35,340 nt of DNA from Chloroflexota bacterium (GTDB lineage: Bacteria > Chloroflexota > Anaerolineae > Anaerolineales > UBA11858): NCBI GenBank assembly GCA_030608465.1, contig JAUWEC010000005.1, positions 1 to 35,340 of the forward strand, read 5' to 3'. The translations under genes and the position numbers were made by a program. The stretch's first letter is position 1. The number at the start of each line of letters is the position of its first letter. Below, piece by piece: positions 17,161-25,127 of the stretch. Under the pieces are notes generated by a model that ran no database searches, was not told the DNA's origin, and was given only the letters and a program-made list of their open reading frames with translations.

Positions 17161-18099
17161 ATGGAAAATAATCAAATTAAAAAATCATGGGTTATGATCA
17201 GTATCCTGGTTGAGCAAGAGTTGGCTGAACCCGTTGCAAGTGCCTTAAGTGGGATTGTGCCTGGGGGATTGGTATTAGAGCGTAACTATGGCGGAGTTTT
17301 CCCTCATGAGTTGGATATGGTAAAGGTTCCGGTACGGGTATATGGATATCTGCCGGTTGATAAAAAACTGGAGAATCGCCGGAAAGAAATCACCAAAGCG
17401 CTTAATAATCTGGCGGCAATTTCCCCTCTGCCTGATCCGGTTTATTCTCCCCTGGATGAGCAGGATTGGGCGACGGCCTGGCAGAAAGATTATCGCCCAA
17501 TTCCCCTCGGCTCACGCTTAATTGTGGTCCCCTCTTGGCTGGAAAATCCAGCGCCGGAGCGCATACCGGTTTATATGGATCCGGGCATGGCTTTTGGATC
17601 CGGAACCCATCCAACGACTCAGCTTTCCCTGATTCTGATAGAAGAATGTTTGGCTGAGAATCCCATTACAGAGATGCTCGATATCGGCTGTGGATCTGGG
17701 GTTTTATCCATCGCAGGGGCAAAGTTGGGGGCCAGCTCTGTATTGGGCGTGGATACCGACCCTGACGCAATTCGGGTTTCCCTGGCTAACGCGGAAAAAA
17801 ACCGGGAGGGTGATAAAGCCAATTTTGCCCTGGGGTCAGTAAAGGAATTAATTCAGAATGAATTTCAGTTTTCCCAAGCTCCCCTGGTTGTTGCGAATAT
17901 TATCGCCCCGGTTTTGACCAGGCTGTTCGAAGATGGATTAAGGGATATTGTCTCACCGGAGGGAAATTTGATATTATCCGGCATCCTGGAAGAACAGCTG
18001 TCCGTGATATTGACCCTGCTTGATGAACATGGATTCAACCTTAAGACCCAGCGCCAGCAGGGAGAGTGGATTGGCTTATGGGGGAGTAGAGAGAATTAG
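17161..18099 (+). CDS. prmA: Ribosomal protein L11 methyltransferase
   Basis: PrmA trimethylates ribosomal protein L11 using SAM. The N-terminal substrate-recognition domain is followed by the diagnostic DPGMAFGSGTHPTTQLSL, the SAM motif LDIGCGSGVLSIAGAKLGA, GVDTDPDAIRVS and VVANIIAPVLTRLF. The 312-aa length from ATG 17161 is typical. A TTG at 17152 would add MIV and cannot be excluded. No Shine-Dalgarno is visible at either start. prmA following dnaJ is a common gene order in Gram-positive-type bacteria. Confidence 0.94.
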   Translation: MENNQIKKSWVMISILVEQELAEPVASALSGIVPGGLVLERNYGGVFPHELDMVKVPVRVYGYLPVDKKLENRRKEITKALNNLAAISPLPDPVYSPLDEQDWATAWQKDYRPIPLGSRLIVVPSWLENPAPERIPVYMDPGMAFGSGTHPTTQLSLILIEECLAENPITEMLDIGCGSGVLSIAGAKLGASSVLGVDTDPDAIRVSLANAEKNREGDKANFALGSVKELIQNEFQFSQAPLVVANIIAPVLTRLFEDGLRDIVSPEGNLILSGILEEQLSVILTLLDEHGFNLKTQRQQGEWIGLWGSREN

Positions 18100-18192
18100 T
18101 AACAGCAGATTTTGCTGGATTTTCCCGTGTATAATATTGCTTGGAAGGGAAACCAACAATACGTAATAAACGAAATTCCTCAAGGAGTTATC

Positions 18193-18738
18193 ATGACAGA
18201 TCTCCATCCCGATATTAAACGAATTTTAATCACTGAGGATGAAATCCAGAAAAGGGTTGCCGAACTTGCAGCAGAAATTGATCGGGATTACCAAAATGCA
18301 GACCTAGTTGTATTAATCGGCATATTGAAGGGGGCGTTTATTTTTACAGCAGACCTCTCCCGGAAAATTGCAGTACCGCATATGGTAGATTTTATGTCTC
18401 TCTCAAGTTATGGAGACCAGGCTGTATTTGATGGGGCGGTTCGTTTGATCATGGATCTGAGAAAGCCGATCATGAATCAACATGTGATCGTTGTGGAAGA
18501 TATCGTGGATACCGGTCATACTATGAACTATCTCTATCAGACTCTGCAGGGAAGACATCCAGCATCGCTGAAAACTTGCACCCTGTTTAAAAAGGAACGC
18601 AACAGCCTGGAGATTCCCCTGGACTATGTTGGTTTTGACCTTCCAGATGTCTGGGTGGTTGGCTATGGGTTAGATTATGCTGATGCCCACCGAACGCTGC
18701 CGTACGTTGCTGAGTTGAAAAAAGAAGTTTACTCCTGA
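18193..18738 (+). CDS. hpt: Hypoxanthine phosphoribosyltransferase
   Basis: Hpt converts hypoxanthine (and usually guanine) plus PRPP to IMP (GMP) in purine salvage. The PRPP-binding loop VVEDIVDTGHTMNYL is unmistakable. LVVLIGILKGAFIFTADLSR, VDFMSLSSYGD and YVVGYGLDYAD-like WVVGYGLDYADAHR complete the family signature. ATG 18193 is preceded by AAGGAG at 5 nt, giving a normal 181 aa. The frame is open further upstream to a TTG at 18112, but that region holds a TATAAT box (18130-18135), so the short form is right. Hypoxanthine released by the nucleoside phosphorylase encoded at 24218 would be a natural substrate. Confidence 0.95.
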   Translation: MTDLHPDIKRILITEDEIQKRVAELAAEIDRDYQNADLVVLIGILKGAFIFTADLSRKIAVPHMVDFMSLSSYGDQAVFDGAVRLIMDLRKPIMNQHVIVVEDIVDTGHTMNYLYQTLQGRHPASLKTCTLFKKERNSLEIPLDYVGFDLPDVWVVGYGLDYADAHRTLPYVAELKKEVYS

Positions 18739-18768
18739 TCGCTTAAACCAGCCGATTAAAAGTACCTC

Positions 18769-18811
18769 AAAAACCGGGAAGGACCCCTGGAATATAATAA
18801 TCCCGGTTTTT
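18769..18811. terminator. Terminator after hpt
   Basis: AAAAACCGGGA (18769-18779) and TCCCGGTTTTT (18801-18811) form a perfect 11-bp inverted repeat flanked by A and T runs, so it can work in both directions. The 21-nt loop is longer than usual. Confidence 0.8.
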
Positions 18812-18840
18812 GATCCTGACCAGAAGATATCACACCGAAT

Positions 18841-19611
18841 ATGTCAATCCGAGAACGATCAATCCGGACAGAGGGAATAGTCCTACGGCGGAAGGATTTT
18901 GGGGAATCTGACCGTATTCTGGTATTGTTCACTAGAAAAATGGGACGGGTCTCGGTGATCGCAAAGGGAGCCCGAAAGCCCAGCTCAAAGATTTCTGGGC
19001 ATTTGGAACTCTTTATGCGGTCTTCTTTTTTAATCTCACGCGGACGGAATTTACATATCCTGACCCAGGCGGAAATGATTGAAGATTTTGAGCCTTTAAG
19101 AACGGATCTATCAGGGATAGGGAGAGGATCCTACCTGGTAGAGCTGGTTGATGCGGTTATTTACGAGGAGGGCAGCAACGTTAAACTTTATAACCTGCTG
19201 GTCTCTACCCTGGGTTCCTTATCCGCCGGAGAGGATCCAGAGATCATAATCCGCTATTATGAACTTCATCTGCTTGACCTGGTTGGTTTTCGTCCGGAAT
19301 TATTTGTTTGTGTGGAATGCGGGAAAAAAACCATTGAGCAAGATCAATTTCTTTCGGGAGAATTAGGCGGGACGGTATGCCCGGAGTGCGCCCTGGGTGT
19401 ACCAGTGGCGAGGATCCGGCCTGTATCCTACCGGGCATTAAAATACCTGAGGCATTTTCAGCGATCAGATATTAATAGCCTGATTTCTCTAAAGATACCT
19501 TCCGAGATTAAAGATGAGCTAGAAAAGCTAATTCATTATTATTTGACTCATACCCTGGAAGGTCATTTAAACAGCCCTGCTTTTATTAAACGCATCCAGG
19601 ACGGTCACTAG
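18841..19611 (+). CDS. recO: DNA repair protein RecO
   Basis: RecO loads RecA on SSB-coated DNA with RecR in recombinational repair. The N-terminal OB fold is typical: IRTEGIVLRRKDFGESDRILVLFTRKMGRVSVIAKGARKP. The helical C-terminal domain contains a zinc-finger-like pair, CVECGKK and VCPECA, found in many Gram-positive-type RecO proteins. Length is 256 aa. There is no Shine-Dalgarno before the ATG. TATCAC lies 7 nt upstream (18828-18833), so a leaderless start is possible but lacks a good -35. It lies between the hpt terminator and the RpiR promoter, so it is probably transcribed alone. Confidence 0.92.
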   Translation: MSIRERSIRTEGIVLRRKDFGESDRILVLFTRKMGRVSVIAKGARKPSSKISGHLELFMRSSFLISRGRNLHILTQAEMIEDFEPLRTDLSGIGRGSYLVELVDAVIYEEGSNVKLYNLLVSTLGSLSAGEDPEIIIRYYELHLLDLVGFRPELFVCVECGKKTIEQDQFLSGELGGTVCPECALGVPVARIRPVSYRALKYLRHFQRSDINSLISLKIPSEIKDELEKLIHYYLTHTLEGHLNSPAFIKRIQDGH

Positions 19612-19658
19612 GGAGCCATTTCCCCCCGCAGACAAATCTTTTATTAATCATTTCTGTC

Positions 19659-19687
19659 TTGACACCCACTTTTTCATTGTGTAGAAT
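19659..19687 (+). promoter_or_regulatory. Strong sigma-70-type promoter of the RpiR-ECF operon
   Basis: TTGACA (19659-19664), a 17-bp spacer and TAGAAT (19682-19687) are close to consensus. Predicted transcription starts near 19694, with a leader of about 50 nt before the regulator's ATG. Confidence 0.82.
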
Positions 19688-19716
19688 GAAGTAAACCTAC
19701 AACACATTATTTTTTA

Positions 19717-19732
19717 TGTAAGTAGTATTACA
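19717..19732 (+). promoter_or_regulatory. Candidate operator of the RpiR regulator
   Basis: TGTAA-N6-TTACA is a perfect dyad just upstream of the regulator gene and downstream of its promoter. Further TGTAG and CTACA half-sites flank the -10 region (19680-19705). Position suggests autoregulation; binding is inferred only. Confidence 0.4.
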
Positions 19733-19742
19733 ACATACGCCT

Positions 19743-20618
19743 ATGGCTCAAATCGAATCAAGTGTTTTTGATATGGGGTCAGTCATCAGGGGATATTATC
19801 CTTCTTTTACGCCTTCAGAAAAGAAAGTGGCGGATTTTTTCCTGGAAGACAACCCTGGGATTATTCGGATGACATTGGCAGATGTTGCTGCCGAAAGCGG
19901 CGTTAGTGACGCCAGTGTTCTCCGGTTTTGTAGATCCCTGGGATATAAACGCTGGCTTGAATTTAAGATTGATCTAACACGATCCCTTCACAGACCCTCT
20001 GAACAAATCCTGGATGAAGTAAATGAAAAGGACTCTCCTGGAGTTCTTGCTAAAAAGGTATTCCAAAACAGCATCCAGGCCATTATGGATACCCGTGCGG
20101 TACTTGATGAAGAACAATTCGAACGAGCCATTGAGTTGATATCCGGGGCTGAAAAAATATTAATTATAGGAGTTGGCACATCCGGTCCAATCGCACATGA
20201 AATGTATAATCGCTTTTTCAGGCTGGGTTTAAATTGCAAAGTGCAGACAGATTCTTACCTGCAGATGATGGAAAGTGCCCTGTTATCATCCCGGGATCTG
20301 GTAATTGTGATTTCCCAAACAGGAGATTCAACGGACCCTTTGAAGACCACAGCCCTGGCGAAATCCAGGGGTTGCTGCGTGATTGCCATTACTGGGAATT
20401 CCGGCTCAAAATTGACCGACTTTGCGGATGTAGTCCTCTTGTCTGTCTCCCATGAAAACCGGATTGAGACCATCGCCTCGAGGATTGCTCAATATGCCTT
20501 AACCCACGCACTGTTTATAGGTCTGGCTATGAGGAATATATCCGAGGCAGTGGAAAAGGATCAAATCATTTGGGATGCAATAATGGAAAGGAATTTTTTT
20601 CAGGGGAATATTCAATAA
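19743..20618 (+). CDS. MurR/RpiR-family regulator with SIS domain
   Basis: The 291-aa protein has an N-terminal helix-turn-helix of the RpiR type (FTPSEKKVADFFLEDN, MTLADVAAESGVSDASVLRFCRSLGYKRWLEFKIDL) and a C-terminal SIS sugar-isomerase-fold domain (EKILIIGVGTSGPIAHEMYNR, LVIVISQTGDSTD, AITGNSGSKLTDFADVVL). SIS domains of this family bind phosphosugars as effectors. It heads the operon containing the ECF transporter, isomerase and phosphorylase genes. A sugar phosphate of that route, such as a 5-deoxypentose phosphate, is a reasonable effector guess. Stop to next start is 18 nt. The promoter and a dyad lie just upstream. Confidence 0.9.
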   Translation: MAQIESSVFDMGSVIRGYYPSFTPSEKKVADFFLEDNPGIIRMTLADVAAESGVSDASVLRFCRSLGYKRWLEFKIDLTRSLHRPSEQILDEVNEKDSPGVLAKKVFQNSIQAIMDTRAVLDEEQFERAIELISGAEKILIIGVGTSGPIAHEMYNRFFRLGLNCKVQTDSYLQMMESALLSSRDLVIVISQTGDSTDPLKTTALAKSRGCCVIAITGNSGSKLTDFADVVLLSVSHENRIETIASRIAQYALTHALFIGLAMRNISEAVEKDQIIWDAIMERNFFQGNIQ

Positions 20619-20636
20619 ATTAGATCAGGAGCCGCA

Positions 20637-22334
20637 ATGACGGATGAAGCAATTTCGATCAAAGACCTTCGATTTCGATACCGGGATAAAAAGGAACTTG
20701 TGATTGATAATTTCTCCCTTGATATTCAGGGGGGTGAATTCCTTGTTATCATGGGGGCCAATGAAACCGGAAAGAGCACTTTGGTTTCTTTTTTTAATGG
20801 CCTTATTCCTCATTATACAAAAGGACCTATGAAAGGGGACGTTTTTGTCTGGGGCAAGAACACCAAGGATCACAAGGTCCCGGAATTGGCAGAGGATGTT
20901 GGCATTGTATTCCAGGATTTTGAAGCCCAGTTATTCTCTACTAATGTAGAGCTTGAGGTGGCTTTTGGACCGGAAAATTTTGCTATTGATCGGGAAGAAA
21001 TCAAACGGCGTATTCAAGAAAACTTGGAATTCGTTGGCCTGGAAGAATTCCGAAGGCGTTCTCCGGCCACTCTGTCTGGGGGACAAAAACAAAAATTAGC
21101 CATTGCATCGGTGTTGGCTATGGAGCCCAATATCCTGGTAATGGATGAAGCCACAACCGATCTAGATCCCATTAGCAAACAAGGAGTGTACGAGATAACC
21201 AATAAACTCCGCCAGCGGGAGGATATGACCCTGGTTGTGGTTGAGCATGATACGGAAGAAGTCCTGGATGCGGACCGGATTGCTTTAATGCGGGATGGCA
21301 AGCTGGCGGAATTAGGACCGGCACAAGAAATTCTTAGACGAGGTGATTTGCTGGCTGAGCTTGGGGTTATGCCTCTGGGTATCCCTCGATTCTTTGAGCA
21401 GATGGGCAGTTCGACGCTTCCCCTTACCCCTGAAGAAGGAAAACGGATTTTTGAAAAAGAAAACTGGAAAATTTCTAACACTCTCTACCGCGATCTGGTT
21501 GAAAAAGAACAGGGTGAGCTGTCCCAGAAAAAACAAGAGCCAATCATTCAGGTCCGCGATCTGAAGTATACCTATCCCAATGGAGTGGACGCTTTATCAG
21601 GTATAGACCTGGACATTTACAAAGGAGAAATCGTCGCCATTGTTGGGCAGAATGGAAGCGGAAAAACGACCTTAGCGAAACATCTTAATGCATTGTTAAT
21701 GCCAACAGAAGGAGAGGTTGAAGTCTATGGGAAAACCACGGCCGAGCAGGGGGTCTTTGAAATCGGGAAAAAGGTAGGGTATGTGTTCCAAAATCCGGAT
21801 CACCAGATTTTTTCCGAGCAGGTGTACGAGGAGGTTGTTTACGGACCGAGATTGAGAAATGTTCCTGAGGATGAGATTGAACTACGTGTAAAGGAATCCC
21901 TCAAAGCAGTTGGACTGGAAGGATTTGAAGAAGCAGACCCCTTCAGTTTAACTAAAAGCGGCCGGCAGCGAGTGGCAGTTGCCTCTGTTTTATCCATCCG
22001 GCCTGACGTCCTGATCCTCGATGAGCCGACTACCGGGCTGGATTATGACGGACAGCGGGGCATGATGGATATGGTGGTGGAATTAAATAAACAAGGAAGC
22101 ACTATTATCTTTATTACTCATCACATGTGGGTGGTTGCTGCCTATGCCGACCGGGTTTATGTAGTCAAAGATGGAAAAATTCTCCTGGAGGGATTAACCA
22201 GAGAAATATTTGCTGAGGAAAAGATCCTCAAAGATTCATTCCTCAGGCCGCCCCATTTTGTCCAGTTCAGCAATCTTCTTGGAAAAACATTCCTGTCGGA
22301 TTCTGAAATGATCTCCTGTATGGAGGGGAAATAA
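20637..22334 (+). CDS. ECF transporter double ATPase (EcfA1-EcfA2 fusion)
   Basis: The 565-aa protein carries two ABC ATPase domains in one chain. NBD1 (about residues 5-250) has Walker A GANETGKST (40-48), signature LSGGQ (near 144) and Walker B ILVMDEATTDLD. NBD2 (about 300-540) has Walker A GQNGSGKTT, Q-loop FQNPDHQIF and Walker B LILDEPTTGLD. Its signature is the degenerate LTKSGRQR in place of LSGGQ, so the two ATP sites are not equivalent. It powers an energy-coupling-factor importer with the EcfT encoded 3 nt downstream. CAGGAG precedes the ATG. Fused EcfA pairs are known; the substrate depends on the S component at 25128. Confidence 0.93.
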   Translation: MTDEAISIKDLRFRYRDKKELVIDNFSLDIQGGEFLVIMGANETGKSTLVSFFNGLIPHYTKGPMKGDVFVWGKNTKDHKVPELAEDVGIVFQDFEAQLFSTNVELEVAFGPENFAIDREEIKRRIQENLEFVGLEEFRRRSPATLSGGQKQKLAIASVLAMEPNILVMDEATTDLDPISKQGVYEITNKLRQREDMTLVVVEHDTEEVLDADRIALMRDGKLAELGPAQEILRRGDLLAELGVMPLGIPRFFEQMGSSTLPLTPEEGKRIFEKENWKISNTLYRDLVEKEQGELSQKKQEPIIQVRDLKYTYPNGVDALSGIDLDIYKGEIVAIVGQNGSGKTTLAKHLNALLMPTEGEVEVYGKTTAEQGVFEIGKKVGYVFQNPDHQIFSEQVYEEVVYGPRLRNVPEDEIELRVKESLKAVGLEGFEEADPFSLTKSGRQRVAVASVLSIRPDVLILDEPTTGLDYDGQRGMMDMVVELNKQGSTIIFITHHMWVVAAYADRVYVVKDGKILLEGLTREIFAEEKILKDSFLRPPHFVQFSNLLGKTFLSDSEMISCMEGK

Positions 22335-22337
22335 ACT

Positions 22338-23120
22338 ATGAATATTGATTTCTACCTGGATATTGATACCGTTATCCACCGTTTTGACGGCCGTACAAAG
22401 ATAATCCTCTTTCTGGTTTCTTTCTTGGCACTGGTGCTGTTTGAGGATCCGCTGTTCATTCTTCCGATCGCGTTGTTGATTCTTCTGCAGAACTTTTTAG
22501 CCCGAGCCTGGATGAATATCTGGCGCATGCGTTTTCTTCTGTTTCTTCTGACTTTCACAAGTATTATCATGTGGAATCTCTTTGCCAGCGGTGAAACACA
22601 CCTGTTCTGGTTTGTTGATCTTGAGTCCTTGTTGTACAGCACCGCCCGGACGATGCTTATACTTTTGATGATCATCAGCGGGTTGAACCTGCTCAGCACC
22701 ACCCGAAATGAGGAACTTGTCCTGGCAATGATAAAACTGGGCCTGCCATATCGGGTTGGATTCGCGATTTCTACCTCATTACGCATGGTCCCGACCATTT
22801 CCACTAGCATCTATACTATTTCACAGGCTCAACGCAGCCGGGGTTTGGATCTGGAAGGGGGAGGCATTCTGGAGCGCTTGAGAAAATTTATACCCATCTT
22901 AATCCCGGTGTTTATTTCCACTATCAGGGACACTAATATTTTCGGCATGGCACTGGAGTCAAAAGGGTTTGGTGCCCGGGAGGACCGAACTTATTATCTG
23001 GAAATGACCATGGATCGCACCGACTTCCTGGTCCTGGCTTTTTGTTTTCTAATCGTGGGTTTATCTCTCTACTTGGAATTTGCAGGATTTGGTGATATTG
23101 CTGGTTTAACAAAATTTTAG
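22338..23120 (+). CDS. ecfT: ECF transporter transmembrane coupling protein EcfT
   Basis: EcfT is the membrane scaffold that joins the two ATPase domains to the substrate-binding S component. The 260-aa protein begins FYLDIDTVIHRFDGRTKIILF, the usual EcfT opening (aspartate-rich segment, then D-x-R-x-K), and has several membrane helices (about residues 24-60, 68-90, 105-125 and near 235-252). The cytoplasmic coupling region carries the Arg-containing motifs AQRSRGLDL and ALESKGFGARE, which contact the ATPases. It lies 3 nt after the EcfA stop and 9 nt before the isomerase gene, so it is co-transcribed with both. Confidence 0.92.
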   Translation: MNIDFYLDIDTVIHRFDGRTKIILFLVSFLALVLFEDPLFILPIALLILLQNFLARAWMNIWRMRFLLFLLTFTSIIMWNLFASGETHLFWFVDLESLLYSTARTMLILLMIISGLNLLSTTRNEELVLAMIKLGLPYRVGFAISTSLRMVPTISTSIYTISQAQRSRGLDLEGGGILERLRKFIPILIPVFISTIRDTNIFGMALESKGFGAREDRTYYLEMTMDRTDFLVLAFCFLIVGLSLYLEFAGFGDIAGLTKF

Positions 23121-23129
23121 ACGCCAGAC

Positions 23130-24212
23130 ATGGCAGGTTTCAAAGGAGCTAAATTGATAGATTTACTAGAATTGGATCAAATGCTGCCGTTTGTTTTACG
23201 GCGGGATAATGTCGCCCGTTATGAAGATGGCGCTGTCCTTATTGGTGACCGCCGCAAGTACCCATTTTCTAAAGAATTTGTCCGCTGTGAGGACGTGGAA
23301 AGTGTAGCCCAAGCAATTGAAAACATGGTTACTCAGGGCGGCGGTCCGTGGATAGCAGCTGTCTTTGCTATGGTCATGGCTGCAAAAAAAATGGAATCCA
23401 AACCCCATCAGGAAACCTTGGATTTTCTATCGAAAGCAAAAGAACGTTTGGTTAAAACCCGACCCACCAATACCGCCATGGCTCGTCGATTGGGAGACAC
23501 CTTATCGGTTGTGAAAAACGCCCAGGAAGAAGGACGATCCATTGAAAAAGCATTGCTGGACTGGATAAAGAAGCTTCGTGATAAAGCTTATGAGAGTTAT
23601 GCCATTCGCTCCCGACTGGGAGCCGATTTGATTGAAGATGGGGATGGCATCTTAACCATGTGTTTTGCCGAGACAGCGTTTATTCTCGCTATGTCAATGG
23701 CAAAGAAAGATGGAAAAAATATCCATGTTTACACACCTGAAACCAGGCCTTACTTACAAGGTGCCCGGTTGACAGCACCCTGTCTGCATGAACTTGAAAT
23801 CCCGGTGCAGATAATTACCGATAATATGCCGGCATTTGTGATGTCTCAGGGAAAGATTCAGAAATATTTTACGGCAGCTGACCTGATTACCATGGATGGA
23901 CATGTGGTAAATAAAATCGGCACTTTCCAGAACGCAATTGCTGCTCATCACCATCACATTCCATATTTTGTGTTTATGTGGGGACCGGATTTTGAAAGCC
24001 CAGATCGTGAGTCAGTAGTAATTGAATACCGGGATCCGGCAGAAATCCGCTCCTGCCGGGGAACTCCAACAACGATTGATGAAATTGAAGCCTATTACCC
24101 GGCATTTGATATCACCCCTCCCCACATGGTAGCAGGTGTAATTACCAGGCATGGAATCTTAAGCCCGTATGATTTACGGCCTCATTTTGAAAAAGAACGG
24201 AGCAAGGAGTAA
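23130..24212 (+). CDS. MtnA-like sugar-1-phosphate isomerase (divergent)
   Basis: This belongs to the MtnA/eIF2B-alpha fold, which isomerises 5-methylthioribose-1-phosphate (and 5-deoxyribose-1-phosphate) to the ribulose form. Conserved features are TRPTNTAMARRL, ETRPYLQGARLTA, Asp251 in AADLITMDGHVVNKIGT and catalytic Cys178. Key loops differ from classical MtnA: RGAPAIG is QGGGPWIA, and CNTG after the catalytic Cys is CFAE. The substrate side chain may therefore differ. At 360 aa the length is normal. ATG 23130 lacks a Shine-Dalgarno; TTG 23154, in frame, has AAAGGAG at 5-6 nt and may be the true start (352 aa). It is followed 5 nt later by the phosphorylase gene. Confidence 0.82.
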   Translation: MAGFKGAKLIDLLELDQMLPFVLRRDNVARYEDGAVLIGDRRKYPFSKEFVRCEDVESVAQAIENMVTQGGGPWIAAVFAMVMAAKKMESKPHQETLDFLSKAKERLVKTRPTNTAMARRLGDTLSVVKNAQEEGRSIEKALLDWIKKLRDKAYESYAIRSRLGADLIEDGDGILTMCFAETAFILAMSMAKKDGKNIHVYTPETRPYLQGARLTAPCLHELEIPVQIITDNMPAFVMSQGKIQKYFTAADLITMDGHVVNKIGTFQNAIAAHHHHIPYFVFMWGPDFESPDRESVVIEYRDPAEIRSCRGTPTTIDEIEAYYPAFDITPPHMVAGVITRHGILSPYDLRPHFEKERSKE

Positions 24213-24217
24213 ACAAC

Positions 24218-24967
24218 ATGCCAGCAGCCATTATCGCCGGGACACTAATGTATGAAGTCCCGAATATGACTTTAGTAGAAAAAATAATCGACACACCTTA
24301 CGGTAGAGCATTGGTTTATGAAGTAAAGGGAGCCGGATCTGAAGTGTTATTCCTGCCCCGGCACGGATTAAAACACGATACGCCGCCGCATAATATTAAT
24401 TACAGGGCCAATCTTAAAGCCCTAGAAATTCTGGGTGTAAAACGGGTAATTGCTGTTAATGCTGTAGGATCGATTAATAAGGAAGTTGCTCCCCTTGACC
24501 TAGTGGTATTAAGCGATTATTTGGATTTCACCTCCGGTCGGGAATTGTCATTTTTTGACGGTGGTGATAGCGGTGTTAAGCATGTGGATATGAGCAAGCC
24601 TTACTGTTCATATTTAAGAGAAAAAATCCTGGCCCTGGCACCAACTTATCATATCCGCATCCATCCCCAAGGAGTTTATGTATGTACCAATGGCCCCAGG
24701 CTGGAATCCCCGGCAGAAATCCGGATGTATGACAGACTTGGTGGAGATGTAGTTGGGATGACTGGTTTACCTGAAGTTGTTCTGGCGAAAGAATTAGATC
24801 TTTGTTATGCATCTGTAGCCTTTTCAATTAACTGGGCAGCGGGTTTTATGGATACAATTGAATTTACATCCGATAAGGATGCATTAAAAAAGATGCAAAA
24901 AAACCTCTTGGAATTACTTTTGGAAACTATCGAAACCACTACAGATGAAGAGTGTTGCAATGAATAG
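24218..24967 (+). CDS. MTAP-family nucleoside phosphorylase, predicted 6-oxopurine (methylthioinosine) type
   Basis: The protein cleaves the N-glycosidic bond of 5'-modified nucleosides with phosphate, giving a 5-modified ribose-1-phosphate and free purine. Family motifs are LPRHGLKHDTPPHNINYRAN (phosphate site), NAVGSI, TNGPRLESPAEIRMY and MTGLPEVVLAKELDLCYA. Human-type MTAP reads TDYDCW at the base-recognition loop, whose two Asp bind the adenine amino group. Here it is INWAAG, so Asn205 and Ala207 replace them. That favours hypoxanthine-type bases, so methylthioinosine or 5'-deoxyinosine are better substrates than MTA. This fits the deaminase encoded at 26173. The 249-aa length is typical; GGAG precedes the ATG. 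The C-terminus ends ECCNE. Confidence 0.85.
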   Translation: MPAAIIAGTLMYEVPNMTLVEKIIDTPYGRALVYEVKGAGSEVLFLPRHGLKHDTPPHNINYRANLKALEILGVKRVIAVNAVGSINKEVAPLDLVVLSDYLDFTSGRELSFFDGGDSGVKHVDMSKPYCSYLREKILALAPTYHIRIHPQGVYVCTNGPRLESPAEIRMYDRLGGDVVGMTGLPEVVLAKELDLCYASVAFSINWAAGFMDTIEFTSDKDALKKMQKNLLELLLETIETTTDEECCNE

Positions 24968-24994
24968 AGGGTATTTCGCCTAATATTGGCACAA

Positions 24995-25015
24995 AACCAA
25001 ATTTTGGTTAACCAA
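24995..25015 (+). promoter_or_regulatory. Overlapping palindromes before the S-component gene
   Basis: AACCAAA-T-TTTGGTT (24995-25009) overlaps a perfect 12-bp palindrome TTGGTTAACCAA (25004-25015). The two share the middle arm, so two alternative hairpins or a double operator are possible. An orphan AAGGAGG (25023-25029) follows without an open frame. Confidence 0.4.
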
Positions 25016-25127
25016 GGGCGAAAAGGAGGGCTTATTGATCAAGTAATGCAGGAAAGAAAGAATTGGTTCATATACATTATTATTATTTCAACTAAGAAGC
25101 TTTTTGAAGTTAGAAAAGGAGAGAATG

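Noticed and set aside
18112-18135. Full promoter for hpt with TTGCTG and TATAAT
   Set aside because: The spacer would be only 12 bp; the TATAAT may still work with an unseen -35, but the pair is not a valid promoter.
18112-18192. Longer hpt frame from TTG 18112
   Set aside because: The extension covers a TATAAT box and precedes AAGGAG; the normal family length is reached from ATG 18193.
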